Origin: Jiulongibacter sediminis | GTDB lineage: Bacteria; Bacteroidota; Bacteroidia; Cytophagales; Spirosomataceae | DNA length: 64,000 nt | Direction: 5' to 3' | Assembly (NCBI RefSeq): GCF_001306455.1 | Contig: NZ_LGTQ01000010.1 | Location: 1 to 64,000 of the forward strand | Shown here: positions 18,601-27,411 of the stretch, one piece after another | Position numbering within the stretch: position 1 is the first letter of the stretch | Layout of the letters: each line of letters begins with the position of its first letter | Notes under the pieces: model-generated | What the model was told of the DNA's origin: nothing | The model's input: the letters and a program-made list of their open reading frames with translations, nothing else | The model's database searches: none | Made by a program: the position numbers and the translations under genes

Positions 18601-19312
18601 TGAACGTGAAATGGCTAATGCTATGTATCTGGCTGGTTTTGATGTCAAAGACGTTCACATGACTGATTTGATCAGCGGACGTGAAACACTGGAAGATATT
18701 CAATTCATTGGAGCAGTAGGCGGATTCTCTAACTCAGATGTTTTAGGATCAGCCAAAGGATGGGCCGGGGCCTTCCTGTATAATGAAAAGGCGAATACAG
18801 CGTTGAAAAATTTCTTCAAAAGAGAAGATACGCTTTCAGTTGGTATCTGTAACGGTTGTCAGTTATTTATGGAACTGGAATTGATCAACCCCGAACATGA
18901 CGTTCACGGTAAAATGCTTCATAATGATAGCCATAAACATGAAAGTATTTTTACTTCTGTAACGGTTCAAAAGAATAATTCTGTGATGCTTTCTACTCTG
19001 GAAGGTGCCACACTTGGTGTATGGGTTTCACATGGTGAGGGTAAATTCAACCTGCCTAAATTAGAAGATGAGTATGATATCGTAGCAAAATACGGTTATG
19101 CAGAATACCCTTCAAACCCGAATGGTTCCGATTATAATACGGCAATGATGTGCGACAAAACCGGTCGCCATCTGGTCACCATGCCGCATATTGAGCGGTC
19201 AACGTTCCCTTGGAACTGGGCCTATTACCCTGAGGATAGAAAAGCGGACAAAGTGAGCCCATGGCTCGAAGCTTTTGTCAATGCCCGCAAATGGATTGAA
19301 AAACAGAACTGA
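15617..19312 (+). CDS. purL: Phosphoribosylformylglycinamidine synthase
   Basis: Large single-chain FGAM synthase (1231 residues), the fourth step of purine synthesis: FGAR + glutamine + ATP gives FGAM. Visible parts: N-terminal PurS-like region, AIRS-type ATP-binding halves ([13 protein letters not shown] near 170; [31 protein letters not shown]), and a C-terminal class I glutamine amidotransferase domain with nucleophile Cys1078 in GICNGCQ and later HGEGKF and [12 protein letters not shown] segments. Monocistronic between a TAnnTTTG box and a strong terminator; other pur genes are not nearby. Confidence 0.97.
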   Translation: MIHFFGAPSNTVFAVQSIEKFAEEDLKKLHWLFNSSPENSKTNDASAKLTSNFVGPRAAMITPWSTNAVEITQNMAISGIIRIEEFHSVDEGFTGFDPMLSQKYSELNQEIYTINVKPEAILEIENIEAYNQKEGLALSEDEVKYLEELAQKLGRNLTDSEVFGFSQVNSEHCRHKIFNGTFVINGEAKPSSLFKLIKKTSQENPNDIVSAYKDNVAFLKGPKVTQFAPKSPEKPDYYEEKEFESILSVKAETHNFPTTVEPFNGAATGSGGEIRDRLAGGIGSLPLAGTAVYMTSYSRLAEDRPWEKGMKERPWLYQTPMDILIKASNGASDFGNKFGQPLIAGSLLTFEHDEANDQAQDARKLGFDKVIMLAGGIGYGKKEHALKNQPKIGDKVVVLGGENYRIGMGGAAVSSADTGEFGSGIELNAVQRSNPEMQKRAANAIRGMVESDNNSIVSIHDHGAGGHLNCLSELVEETGGKIDLDALPVGDPTLSAKEIIGNESQERMGLVIGEKDIYTLKTIADRERSPMYTVGDITGDHRFTFESKSTGAKPMDFAIADMFGSSPKTIMEDQMVNRKYADLDYSSSNIQEYLEQVLQLEAVACKDWLTNKVDRCVGGRVAKQQCAGPLQLPLNNVGVMALDFKSKEGLATSIGHSPVSAILDPQAGSRNSIGESLTNIVWAPLKDGLKSVSLSANWMWPCRNAGEDARLYDAVEACSDFAIELGINIPTGKDSLSMKQKYADQEVLSPGTVIISAAGHCDDINQVVEPVLKANGGNLYYLNFSKDKLKLGGSSFAQILNKIGTEAPTIKDAAHFKTAFNTLQEQIKAGNIHSGHDVGSGGLVTTLLEMTFSEVNLGADIDLTGLGESDFVKALFNENIAVVIQANESVEKAFESKGIELIKIGSPKTGQTVSINNGQEHIELNIPQLRDIWYKTSWLLDQKQSANGTADARYLNYKDQPLTYSFPAQHSGAKPTITTNGKPKAAIIREKGSNSEREMANAMYLAGFDVKDVHMTDLISGRETLEDIQFIGAVGGFSNSDVLGSAKGWAGAFLYNEKANTALKNFFKREDTLSVGICNGCQLFMELELINPEHDVHGKMLHNDSHKHESIFTSVTVQKNNSVMLSTLEGATLGVWVSHGEGKFNLPKLEDEYDIVAKYGYAEYPSNPNGSDYNTAMMCDKTGRHLVTMPHIERSTFPWNWAYYPEDRKADKVSPWLEAFVNARKWIEKQN

Positions 19313-19319
19313 TAAAAGA

Positions 19320-19356
19320 AAAAGGCCTTCCCAAAGATATTTTGAGAAGGCCTTTT
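19320..19356. terminator. Bidirectional terminator between purL and the response regulator
   Basis: Perfect 11-base arms AAAAGGCCTTC and GAAGGCCTTTT with a 15-base loop, A-run before and T-run after, so it can serve both convergent genes. Confidence 0.85.
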
Positions 19357-19374
19357 AGTTATACCCTGATTAGG

Positions 19375-20058
19375 CTATTCCGTAATAAACCGGAAACCCA
19401 CACCATGAACATTTTCAATTTTCAGATTATCATCTGACTTCAGCATCTTTCTGATTCTGGTGATGAACACATCGAGGCTTCTGCCTAAAAAATAATCATC
19501 ACGGCCCCAGATTTGAGTCAGGATATCCTCTCTTTTTATGACCTTATTTTGACGGTCACATAAAAACTTCAGCACCTCAGCTTCTCTATGAGTCAACTTT
19601 TGCTCACCTTCTTCCGAGTCAAGAATTAATTGAGGATAAGAAAACTGAAATTTCCCGATTTCATACTCACCTGTCTCCTCTTCTTCATCGGCGATAGTAC
19701 TTCTTTTAAGGAAAACCTTGATTCTCAAAGTCAGCTCCTCAATACTAAATGGCTTGGTGATATAATCATCACCACCAATTTTGAGACCTTCTATTTTATC
19801 CTCCTGAAGAGTTTTTGCGGTCAGGAAAATGATCGGGATGTGCTGATTCTGCTCTCTGATTTTTTCAGCAAGAGAAAACCCATCTAATTCCGGGAGATTT
19901 ACGTCCAAAAGGCACAGATCAAACTTGTCTTTTTTGAAGTTTTTAAAGGCCTCTTTTCCATCTGGATAATGTACAATCTCAAAGCCTTCTTCCTCAAGGT
20001 TATCCCTGGTTACAAAACCCAGATTTTCGTCATCTTCGACATATAATATCTTTGCCAT
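19375..20058 (-). CDS. OmpR-family response regulator, RprY-like
   Basis: A 227-residue DNA-binding response regulator. Receiver domain 1-120 with acidic pocket VEDDEN, phospho-acceptor Asp52 (LLDVNLPELDG), conserved FLTAK and KPF. The C-terminal winged helix (about 130-227) has LTHREAEVLKFL and the VFITRIRKML recognition region. It starts 2 bases after the histidine kinase stop, so both are co-transcribed. Its closeness to Bacteroides RprY is judged from the ILYVEDDENLG and YPDGKEA signatures. Targets unknown. Confidence 0.92.
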   Translation of the reverse strand: MAKILYVEDDENLGFVTRDNLEEEGFEIVHYPDGKEAFKNFKKDKFDLCLLDVNLPELDGFSLAEKIREQNQHIPIIFLTAKTLQEDKIEGLKIGGDDYITKPFSIEELTLRIKVFLKRSTIADEEEETGEYEIGKFQFSYPQLILDSEEGEQKLTHREAEVLKFLCDRQNKVIKREDILTQIWGRDDYFLGRSLDVFITRIRKMLKSDDNLKIENVHGVGFRFITE

Positions 20059-20060
20059 TT

Positions 20061-21317
20061 CTAGTTTTCTTGTGGTATATGAATACTGAAGGTACTTCCT
20101 TCACCATATTCACTTATTACATTAATAGTCCATTTGTGTGCCTTGACAATCTGCTGCACATAGTTTAACCCAAGACCAAAGCCTTTTACATTATGCACAT
20201 TGCCTGTAGGCACCCGGTAAAACTTATTGAAAATCTTATTCAGGTACTCCTTCGGAATCCCGATACCCTTATCACTTACAGACAAAATGATGCCGTTTTG
20301 TGTATTTTTTGTCTCAACAGTAATCTCAAAAGGCTTTTTAGAGTATTTTATCGCATTTTCTACAAGGTTTCTGATGACTGAAAGCAAATGAACACGGTCA
20401 GCAAAAATGGTAGTTCTGTCTGCATTTAGTTTTAATTTAAGACCCTCACCATGCTCAGCTTTTACGCCTTCCAGAACCTCATTGATCAATGAGTGAAGTT
20501 CCTGCATCTGAACATCTAATTGTAGCTTTCCTCTTCCGACTTTGGCGGTGGTAAGAACTGTTTCTACCTGGCTTTTCAGTCTATTGTTTTCCTGACGGAT
20601 AATCTGGACATACTTTTTAAGTCTCTCGGGCTGATCCAGAATTTTGGGTTGAGTTAGAACATCCGTTGCTACCCTGATGGTTGAAATAGGTGTCTGAAAC
20701 TCATGAGTCATATTATTCACAAAATCTCGCTGCACCTCACTAAGTCTTTTCTGACGCAGAATCACCACCATGGCGTAAACAAAAAAGCCCATAACCAGTA
20801 AAGTTATCAGCGAGGAAAGAATCCAGAAATCAAGGTTTTTGAAAAGCATTTCACTGCTGTTAGGGAATTTAACAGCGAAATAATTGAGAAACTTATCAGT
20901 TTTAGGGAGCACAATCGGCTCCTCTGTGTTCGTCACAAAATTGGCCGTAACCCGGGCTCCATACCGTATTTCATCAGTATCGCAATCGTAAATACCATAC
21001 TCAAAATCAGTATTCAGATCGTGCTCTTTAAACTCCAGTTTCAGGTAATGCTCCAGTACCTCGGCATCAAGTGGGGTTCTTAAATTGACAACGTAATAAT
21101 CTGATGATAACTGTTCTACAGGGTTTTCAATATCAGCCAGCTCATAAACCCTTGAAATATTATTTGCCACCTCACTTAATGCATGAATGGCTGTTTGACG
21201 AAACTTGGCACTTTCGATATCATATGCCCGTTTTACCCAGTAAATTTGTACGGCCAGAATTCCGGCTATGGCAAGACTGCCAAGTACAATAATCAGTCTT
21301 ATCGTGTTTCTTGTCAA
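20061..21317 (-). CDS. Sensor histidine kinase, RprX-like
   Basis: A 418-residue membrane kinase. TM1 about 7-27 and TM2 about 164-187 bracket a periplasmic sensor of about 135 residues containing a possible disulfide-poor acidic loop. No HAMP domain is obvious. Dimerisation/phosphotransfer helix with His205 (MTHEFQTP), then an ATPase domain (N box VENAIKYS, G1 DKGIGIP, G2 GFGLGL). A minus-strand -7 box TATCTTTG lies at 21343-21350. Partner is the downstream regulator. The signal sensed is not evident from sequence. Confidence 0.92.
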   Translation of the reverse strand: MTRNTIRLIIVLGSLAIAGILAVQIYWVKRAYDIESAKFRQTAIHALSEVANNISRVYELADIENPVEQLSSDYYVVNLRTPLDAEVLEHYLKLEFKEHDLNTDFEYGIYDCDTDEIRYGARVTANFVTNTEEPIVLPKTDKFLNYFAVKFPNSSEMLFKNLDFWILSSLITLLVMGFFVYAMVVILRQKRLSEVQRDFVNNMTHEFQTPISTIRVATDVLTQPKILDQPERLKKYVQIIRQENNRLKSQVETVLTTAKVGRGKLQLDVQMQELHSLINEVLEGVKAEHGEGLKLKLNADRTTIFADRVHLLSVIRNLVENAIKYSKKPFEITVETKNTQNGIILSVSDKGIGIPKEYLNKIFNKFYRVPTGNVHNVKGFGLGLNYVQQIVKAHKWTINVISEYGEGSTFSIHIPQEN

Positions 21318-21342
21318 CTGGTGTTAATTTTAGGAAAGTACA

Positions 21343-21350
21343 CAAAGATA
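21343..21350 (-). promoter_or_regulatory. -7 box of the kinase-regulator operon
   Basis: TATCTTTG on the minus strand matches TAnnTTTG, 26 bases before the kinase ATG. Confidence 0.5.
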
Positions 21351-21432
21351 GCACAAAGCTTTGAATATCAGCATTTGGACCTTATTCATACCCAATTTTG
21401 AACCATAATCATAAGAAATGACTTAGTAGACT

Positions 21433-22068
21433 ATGCAGAAAATGACAGCACTTATCGTAGGAGCCAGTGGCTTAGTTGGTCGGCAATTACTCCATTTACT
21501 CCTAGTGGATGATTTTTATCAATCAGTAACCTCGGTAGGTCGAAAACAACTGGACATAAATCATCCAAAGCTGAAACAAGAGATCGTTGATTTTAACAAT
21601 CCTGACCTTTCAAAGATATACGCAGATCATATTTTCTGCACTCTTGGCACAACGATCAAAAAAGCAGGGAGCCAGGAGAATTTTAAAAAAGTAGATTATC
21701 AATATCCCTTTGAAACAGCAAAGGCCGGGTTAAACAATGGTTCCGAGCTTTTTGCCATCGTCACAGCGATGGGCTCGGACCCCAAATCAATGTTTTTTTA
21801 CAACAGAGTGAAAGGTGAGGTAGAACTTTCACTCAAAGAATTAAACTATGATCATCTTGGAATTTTCAGACCTTCAATGCTTCTGGGAGACAGACAAGAA
21901 AGCCGTTTGGGTGAGCAAATCGGACAATGGGTAATGAAGGCCATTGGCTTTCTTATACCGGCAAACTTCAAGGCGATTGAGGCCAAAAAAGTGGCTAACG
22001 CAATGCTTAAATATGCAAAAAGCCCTAAAAAAGGGCTTTCTGAAATTTCATCGGGTCAAATGCTTTGA
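21433..22068 (+). CDS. NAD(P)-binding oxidoreductase of the short-chain/epimerase-like type
   Basis: A 211-residue Rossmann-fold protein with the dinucleotide motif GASGLVGRQLL near the N-terminus. The pattern CTLGTTIKKAGS, then VTAMGSDPKSMFFYNRVKGEVE and FRPSMLLGDRQESRLGE, is characteristic of the HTATIP2/TIP30-like atypical SDR group. The substrate is unknown. The last codons (KSPKKGLS) also encode the hairpin that terminates the convergent DUF3276 gene; the two stops are 1 base apart. Confidence 0.85.
   Translation: MQKMTALIVGASGLVGRQLLHLLLVDDFYQSVTSVGRKQLDINHPKLKQEIVDFNNPDLSKIYADHIFCTLGTTIKKAGSQENFKKVDYQYPFETAKAGLNNGSELFAIVTAMGSDPKSMFFYNRVKGEVELSLKELNYDHLGIFRPSMLLGDRQESRLGEQIGQWVMKAIGFLIPANFKAIEAKKVANAMLKYAKSPKKGLSEISSGQML
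22019..22039 (-). terminator. Terminator of the DUF3276 gene located inside the convergent coding region
   Basis: On the minus strand AAAGCCCT, a T-rich loop, then AGGGCTTTTTG: a compact hairpin followed by T residues. It sits about 30 bases after the DUF3276 stop but within the last 50 bases of the oxidoreductase gene. Confidence 0.6.
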
Positions 22069-22069
22069 C

Positions 22070-22444
22070 CTATTCCCACTTCAAATCTGAATTACTGAAA
22101 GCATCTTCAGAACTTTCATCCTGAGAAACACTGGCTGGCTGAGCAACAGTGTCAGCCTCTTCGGAATCATTTGAAAACTGATCATAATCAAAATCAGGCA
22201 AAAGCTCTTTTTTGATATGATCTACTGTGTCTTGCAGAGCGTCTACGAACTTGTTGAAATCTTCTTTGTAGACAAAAAGTTTACTTTTTTCATAGACAAA
22301 TTCTCCGTCTCTCTGCTGTCTTCTGCTTTCAGTCACCGTTAAGTAGTAATCATTTGATCTGGTGGCTCTTACGTCAAAAAAATAGGTGCGTTTCCCTGCA
22401 CGTACTCGTTTTGAGTAGATCATTTCTCTGTCTTCTCGTTGCAC
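22070..22444 (-). CDS. DUF3276 family protein, Pur-alpha-like nucleic-acid binder
   Basis: A 124-residue small protein typical of Bacteroidota and spirochaetes. The core (about 8-80) shows RVRAGKRTYFFDVR and DYYLTVTESRR with FVYKEDFNKF, matching the PUR repeat fold that binds single-stranded DNA or RNA (Borrelia Pur-alpha). The tail is acidic and low complexity (about 85-124). A clear minus-strand -7 box lies at 22480-22487. An internal ATG eight codons in (MIYSKR) is an alternative start. Cellular role in this group is not established. Confidence 0.87.
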   Translation of the reverse strand: MQREDREMIYSKRVRAGKRTYFFDVRATRSNDYYLTVTESRRQQRDGEFVYEKSKLFVYKEDFNKFVDALQDTVDHIKKELLPDFDYDQFSNDSEEADTVAQPASVSQDESSEDAFSNSDLKWE

Positions 22445-22479
22445 TGTCTATGATAGGGTTTAGAGTTAAATAATGGCAC

Positions 22480-22487
22480 CAAAAATA
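22480..22487 (-). promoter_or_regulatory. -7 box of the DUF3276 gene
   Basis: TATTTTTG on the minus strand, 36 bases before the ATG. Confidence 0.5.
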
Positions 22488-22595
22488 GTTTTTTCCATGA
22501 TGAATAAAAATAAATCCCCTAAAAATTCAACTCCCTGAATCAACCCATTTTTGATTTATTAAGACTTCTTCTTCATCAATTGAGAATCAGAGTCG

Positions 22596-22603
22596 TACCT
22601 TTG
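22596..22603 (+). promoter_or_regulatory. -7 box of the RlpA-like gene
   Basis: TACCTTTG, 22 bases before the ATG at 22626. Confidence 0.55.
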
Positions 22604-22625
22604 TTTTAATACTTCAAACTATCCC

Positions 22626-23069
22626 ATGAAAGCCATCGGTTTTTACATGTTCTTCCTCTTCCTCTTTGGTCCCGGACCAGACAGTCCTCTTGTAGGTACA
22701 CGTTTTGAAGGAAGAGCATCATATTACGGCCCACATTTCCATGGTAAAATCACTGCAAATGGAGAACGAATGGATAAATTTGAACTGACCTGTGCTCATA
22801 AAACTTTGCCTTTCGGCACAATGCTTGAAGTCAGAAATACCGCAAACGACTCTACGGTGGTGGTCAGGGTAAATGATCGTGGGCCTTATGTGAAAGGACG
22901 GGTAATTGATTTATCTCTTGAAGCCGCTAAAAAAATTAATATGATTAATTCCGGGGTTGCGAATATTGAAGCTTTTGTAGTGGGGCAAAACGGTGAGGTA
23001 TATGTGAATCCAGCACGCCCAATTGTTGAATTCGTAGAAAATGTAGCCGAAGTATTTCGGAAACCATAA
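22626..23069 (+). CDS. RlpA-family septal ring lytic transglycosylase-like protein
   Basis: A 147-residue exported protein with a short hydrophobic N-terminus (about 3-15) and a double-psi beta-barrel domain: [31 protein letters not shown] and [18 protein letters not shown]. Asp84 in NDRGP is the conserved catalytic acid of the family, which cleaves denuded peptidoglycan glycan strands. No C-terminal SPOR domain is present, so septal targeting is uncertain. It precedes the DUF58 gene by 11 bases and is likely co-transcribed with it. Confidence 0.9.
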   Translation: MKAIGFYMFFLFLFGPGPDSPLVGTRFEGRASYYGPHFHGKITANGERMDKFELTCAHKTLPFGTMLEVRNTANDSTVVVRVNDRGPYVKGRVIDLSLEAAKKINMINSGVANIEAFVVGQNGEVYVNPARPIVEFVENVAEVFRKP

Positions 23070-23080
23070 AACACGACGAT

Positions 23081-23989
23081 ATGAAAAATCTGGATCTGGG
23101 GAAAATCAGAGAATATGGTAATGTAGAACTACTCGCCAAACAACTCGTAGAGGGCTTTATTACCGGTCTCCATAAATCGCCTTTTCACGGATTTTCGGTT
23201 GAATTTGCCGAGCATCGTCTTTATAACTCCGGAGAAAGTACCCGTCATATTGACTGGAAAGTTTATGGTAAAACAGACCGTCTTTTTGTCAAAAGGTATG
23301 AAGAGGAAACAAACCTGAGATGTCATCTGTTAATTGATACTTCCTCTTCGATGTACTACCCGACTGAGAACAATGGGAAACTGACGTTCAGCTGCATGGC
23401 AGCAGGTACTTTGGCGAATTTAATGCAGAGACAACGTGATGCTGTAAGTTTGACTTCTTTCTCAGACAAGATTGAGGTTCAGTTGCCCGTAAAATCAACA
23501 CCCGGCCACATCCATAATATTTATCTGGAGCTGGAAAACCTGATGCAGACCAGCCAGCCTAACAAGGCCACTTCTGTAGCCGAAACCCTCCATCTGATTG
23601 CTGATAAGATCAACAAAAGATCACTGGTAGTAATATTCAGCGACATGTTTGAGCGGATGGACGACGTTAATGTCTTGTTCTCCGCACTTCAACATCTGAA
23701 GCACAATAAGCATGAGGTATTGCTTTTTCATGTCACCGATCAAAAAACCGAACGGGAGTTTGAGTTTGAAGAACGGCCATATGAGTTTACGGACCTTGAA
23801 ACCGGGGAAAAAGTAAGAGCTCAACCTTCTCAGGTCAAAGAGCATTATCAGTCAGCTATCAAAGACTTCTATAAAGAGCTGAAGCTTCGCTGCGGGAAAT
23901 ACAAAATTGATTTTATTGAAGCCGATATCAACGAAGGTTTTGATCATATCATGACTTCATTTCTGATCAGAAGATTAAAAATGAAATAA
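23081..23989 (+). CDS. DUF58 domain protein
   Basis: A 302-residue soluble DUF58/vWA-like protein. The family signature IDWKVYGKTDRLFVKRYEEE lies near 50-75 and a vWA-type metal-site motif DTSSSMYY follows. Family members are usually encoded beside MoxR AAA ATPases and act in protein maturation or cell-envelope stress; no MoxR gene is in this window. No membrane segment is seen. Co-directional with the RlpA-like gene upstream. Confidence 0.88.
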   Translation: MKNLDLGKIREYGNVELLAKQLVEGFITGLHKSPFHGFSVEFAEHRLYNSGESTRHIDWKVYGKTDRLFVKRYEEETNLRCHLLIDTSSSMYYPTENNGKLTFSCMAAGTLANLMQRQRDAVSLTSFSDKIEVQLPVKSTPGHIHNIYLELENLMQTSQPNKATSVAETLHLIADKINKRSLVVIFSDMFERMDDVNVLFSALQHLKHNKHEVLLFHVTDQKTEREFEFEERPYEFTDLETGEKVRAQPSQVKEHYQSAIKDFYKELKLRCGKYKIDFIEADINEGFDHIMTSFLIRRLKMK

Positions 23990-24091
23990 GCCTAAATCCA
24001 CTTAAACGGACTCTAATCCTTTTATAAACATCCCCTTTCAAGCTTTTTAGGATTTGCTTAGATTGGTTTTCAATCAAAACAAAAATGAATT

Positions 24092-24412
24092 ATGCTATTA
24101 ACAACAACGCCCAATATTGAAGGAAGAAAAGTAGCCGTTTATAAAGGACTTGTAACGGGGGAAACCATCATAGGTGCCAATATTTTCAAAGACTTTTTTG
24201 CCGGCATTCGGGATATAGTGGGTGGTAGATCAGGCTCTTACGAACGTGTATTGAATGAGGCAAAAAACACTGCCTTAAAGGAAATGTCAGAACGAGCTCA
24301 GAAACTTGGAGCCAACGCCATCATTGGTATTGATCTGGATTATGAAACACTTGGGCAGGGAAATGGTATGTTGATGGTGACAGCCTCAGGCACAGCCGTC
24401 GTTATTGAGTAA
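24092..24412 (+). CDS. YbjQ/UPF0145 family protein
   Basis: A 106-residue protein with the heavy-metal-binding-domain-like YbjQ pattern: [35 protein letters not shown], then [15 protein letters not shown]. Members form pentamers; function is not established despite the metal-binding name. Its last 11 bases overlap the end of the convergent DinB-family gene. The 102-base gap upstream contains no clear promoter box. Confidence 0.87.
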   Translation: MLLTTTPNIEGRKVAVYKGLVTGETIIGANIFKDFFAGIRDIVGGRSGSYERVLNEAKNTALKEMSERAQKLGANAIIGIDLDYETLGQGNGMLMVTASGTAVVIE

Positions 24413-24932
24413 TGTATACTTCAAGCTCTGCTTTTTGACGAAGGTGGTGCCGCATATGGATTTCCGTATTCTGGTACCACTCTTTCGCGTTTAAAAATCC
24501 AAAAAACGGATGCTCTGTCCTGTATTTACCTTCGTCATTTTCCACTTCCTTTTCCTTCTCAAGTAAGCTTTGTATCAATTCAGGAAAAGCCTTTTTGTAG
24601 AACTCAACACCTTTCGACTCCGGGTCAGGTGTTTTCCCCGTCCCGGGTCTGATATACTTATTTGGAGGAATAGCATTTTGAGCCATCACATATTTACCGG
24701 CATCACTTGGCTCAGCATCCGTTGATCCCTTCCTTTTCTCGAGACATCGGTTAATATTCGCAAGAAAAAAGTAAATACCGGAGCTGTACAGGTGATCATA
24801 CATTTGCCCTAAAGACCATATCTCTTCAGCCTGTTTAAATTCAAAATCAGACTCTGAATAGTGTTTCAGTGCTTCAACAAAAATTGAAGATGTATTCTTA
24901 AGATTTTCAGAGATTTCCTTGGGGGTGATCAT
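24402..24932 (-). CDS. DinB-family protein
   Basis: The frame extends upstream to 24986 but that would overlap the GHL10 gene by 47 bases; the ATG at 24932 gives 176 residues and a natural DinB four-helix start ([15 protein letters not shown]). Putative metal ligands are His in QMYDHLYSS and the C-terminal HMRHHLRQK pair. DinB-like enzymes include thiol-dependent S-transferases; this subgroup is uncharacterised. It lies 7 bases after the upstream stop and is probably co-transcribed with the glycosidase-like gene. Confidence 0.8.
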   Translation of the reverse strand: MITPKEISENLKNTSSIFVEALKHYSESDFEFKQAEEIWSLGQMYDHLYSSGIYFFLANINRCLEKRKGSTDAEPSDAGKYVMAQNAIPPNKYIRPGTGKTPDPESKGVEFYKKAFPELIQSLLEKEKEVENDEGKYRTEHPFFGFLNAKEWYQNTEIHMRHHLRQKAELEVYITQ

Positions 24933-24939
24933 GGTGTTC

Positions 24940-26481
24940 TTATAATTCAATAAAATCCGGTTTACTCTCTCTTTTAAAACGATCAAGACCGGTTACAGCA
25001 TAAATATACGCTTTATTGGCCACAGCCGTTTGATCGCTAAAACGTTCAAATTTGCCAATCGCCAATATTTTAGAAGGATCATTCAGATTTAAAGACTCCC
25101 CTTTTTCAAATCTATAGATTACAGAAAATTCTGCCTTATTAAGTTTCCAGAACAACGTTTTAGCCGAACCTGAGTTCTTAATCGATAGATCTGATACTGA
25201 ACAATCTGCCGGAATATCCTTTTGCCCTGTAACCGGCGGCAAGGCAATAATATTAAACCGGTTTTTCAAGGAGTCTGCTACCCCAAGATTATTCTTCAAA
25301 AAACCATTTGCTGAAAAGAAAATGCTCCCATTCACATTCCGACTCATGCGATTGTAGTCAACCTGGCGGCCTATTTGATTTGCGTCTCGCCAGGGGCTTT
25401 GACTTGACTCTTCATCTACTCTGTAGACTCCATGCCCAATATAAAGATCAGCCTTACCTCTGTGCTGAGCCCACCAGTCAGTAAGTGTGGCATACGGCAC
25501 CAACTTATGTTCAAAAGGGAAATAAATTTGCGGAGCAATATAGTCAATCCAGCCCTCCTGAGCCCACTTTCGGGTATCAGCAAAAAGGAAATCATAAGAC
25601 GGCTGCCCCCCTCTGGTTTCTGAACCCATGGGGTCGTCACTCTTATTTCGCCAAACACCGAATGGACTTATTCCAAATTTTACCCACGGCTTTTCAGCCC
25701 TGATTCCTTCTGAAATCTCCTTGACAATCAGGTCAATATTGTGTCTTCGCCAGTCCTCAATATTGCTTAAACCATCGGGGTATTTTTTGAAGGTAACTTC
25801 ATCATTCAAATTTTGACCCGTGACCTTGTAGGGATAAAAATAGTCGTCAAAATGAATTCCATCCACGTCATATTCGCGAACAATATTCATGACTACATCT
25901 TTAATGTATTTCCGAACTTCCGGTAAGCCAAAATTGAAAAGCTTGTAACCGTCATAAGTCAAAAACCATTCAGGACGGGTATAAATCAAATGATCTGACA
26001 TCACTGAACTCGCTTTTTTGTGCATTCCACGGTTCAGATTCAGCCATGCATGAAATTCCATGCCCCTTTCATGAGTTTCATCAATCATAAAAGTCATAGG
26101 GTCATAAACAGGCGATGGGGCCTTGCCCTGCACGCCCATCAACCACTCAGACCAAGGTTCAGGACTCTTGAGATAAAAAGCATCTGTAGCAGCCCTGACC
26201 TGAACCAAAAGGGCATTCAAACCCGTCTCTTTAGCCTTTTCGGCAAGTTTGATGTATTCTGCCTTTTGCTCATCCGAACTTAGCCCTTTGCGGCTTGGCC
26301 AGTCAATATTGGCTACAGACGCAATCCACACTCCTCTGAATTCACGTTTTTGGTACTCAGAGTTTTCATAAAGAGCTTGATATTGAGGTTCTTCTGTCTT
26401 TTCAACTAATGGGACCGTATTTTGATTGCAGGCTAGAATTAATGGGACCAGAAAACTTACTAAGGAAAGCTTTTTTGACAT
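24940..26481 (-). CDS. GHL10 family (glycosyl hydrolase-like 10) lipoprotein
   Basis: A 513-residue lipoprotein (lipobox LILAC, Cys18) with a TIM-barrel of the GHL10/DUF187 type: REFRGVWIASVANIDWPS, NALLVQVRAATDAFY, FHAWLNLNRG, DGIHFDDYFYPY and DYIAPQIYFPF. The E. coli relative DigH cleaves denuded peptidoglycan strands, so a periplasmic or outer-membrane glycan hydrolase is likely. The C-terminal about 90 residues resemble a fibronectin-like beta domain. Precedes the DinB gene. Confidence 0.9.
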   Translation of the reverse strand: MSKKLSLVSFLVPLILACNQNTVPLVEKTEEPQYQALYENSEYQKREFRGVWIASVANIDWPSRKGLSSDEQKAEYIKLAEKAKETGLNALLVQVRAATDAFYLKSPEPWSEWLMGVQGKAPSPVYDPMTFMIDETHERGMEFHAWLNLNRGMHKKASSVMSDHLIYTRPEWFLTYDGYKLFNFGLPEVRKYIKDVVMNIVREYDVDGIHFDDYFYPYKVTGQNLNDEVTFKKYPDGLSNIEDWRRHNIDLIVKEISEGIRAEKPWVKFGISPFGVWRNKSDDPMGSETRGGQPSYDFLFADTRKWAQEGWIDYIAPQIYFPFEHKLVPYATLTDWWAQHRGKADLYIGHGVYRVDEESSQSPWRDANQIGRQVDYNRMSRNVNGSIFFSANGFLKNNLGVADSLKNRFNIIALPPVTGQKDIPADCSVSDLSIKNSGSAKTLFWKLNKAEFSVIYRFEKGESLNLNDPSKILAIGKFERFSDQTAVANKAYIYAVTGLDRFKRESKPDFIEL

Positions 26482-26535
26482 GAATTGTCGAATTTGAATT
26501 TGGGATAAAAATACAAGGATACGTCGTTTTTTTGC

Positions 26536-26543
26536 TACATTTG
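26536..26543 (+). promoter_or_regulatory. -7 box opening a long leader before DUF4290-murA
   Basis: TACATTTG matches TAnnTTTG. The next start codon is at 26725, so the transcript would have a leader of about 175 bases with several short inverted repeats, for example GGTC/GACC near 26685-26700. Confidence 0.45.
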
Positions 26544-26724
26544 CCGGGAATAATAACGATGCATTCCCCCTGCACTGAGCAATTTAGAAGGGATAGTTCC
26601 CAGTTGTTTTTCCAAATAATTTAACGAAACTGAAAAGATTGGGAATCACATTACCACTCAAAAAATGCTGATTCTGATCGTCAAAGGTCGCTGATGACCA
26701 TTGAAATAAATAGGTGACAAACAA

Positions 26725-27390
26725 ATGAAAGAATACGGAAGTAATGTCCAAAAGCTGGTAGAGCATGTGGTCTCTGTAGAAGACCGAGATAAGCGTACCA
26801 AGCATGCCCATATATTGATCGAACTAATGCGTCAGATTCACCCTCAGATGCGTGATGGTCACGATTACTCCAAAAAGCTTTGGGATGACCTTTATGTCAT
26901 GGCCAATTTTGAGCTGGATGTTGACAGCCCTTTTCCGCCACCTCCGAAAGAGGCTTTGGGAAAAAAACCAATGCGTGTACCTTATAATCAGTCCAAACTG
27001 AAACATAAGTATTATGGTCGAAACCTTGAGCTTTTGGTCCTGAAAGCCACGGTGGCTCCAACAAAAAACGAGCGTAAGGCTTTTGTGTCATATCTGGTAA
27101 AACTGATGCAGAACTTTTACGAGCAGTGGAATAAAGACACCATCCAGACCAACACTTGTCTCGATCAGATTCTTGAACTTTCAGGATACAAACTTCAGGA
27201 TGAAGTAAATGAACTGAAACGCGACGGCATTATTATGGAAGCTAATCCTAAAGATGGTAACCGTACGCCGAATCGCTTCAATAATGCCAATACACCAAAC
27301 GGGTCATTGAAGCAGAACAGAAATGGCGGTCGCAGGTTCAACAAGAACAGAAATAACCGCAACAATAAATTCAAAAAGAGAAGAAACTAA
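26725..27390 (+). CDS. DUF4290 domain protein
   Basis: A 221-residue cytoplasmic protein found in Bacteroidota. Residues 1-165 form a helical DUF4290 domain (KEYGSNVQKLVEHV, IHPQMRDGHDYSKKLWDDL). The tail from about 180 is strongly basic and rich in Asn and Arg (RRFNKNRNNRNNKFKKRRN), suggesting nucleic-acid binding, which is inference. It lies 21 bases before murA and is probably co-transcribed with it. Confidence 0.87.
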   Translation: MKEYGSNVQKLVEHVVSVEDRDKRTKHAHILIELMRQIHPQMRDGHDYSKKLWDDLYVMANFELDVDSPFPPPPKEALGKKPMRVPYNQSKLKHKYYGRNLELLVLKATVAPTKNERKAFVSYLVKLMQNFYEQWNKDTIQTNTCLDQILELSGYKLQDEVNELKRDGIIMEANPKDGNRTPNRFNNANTPNGSLKQNRNGGRRFNKNRNNRNNKFKKRRN

Positions 27391-27411
27391 ACCCTTTCCT
27401 TTTCCTATAAA

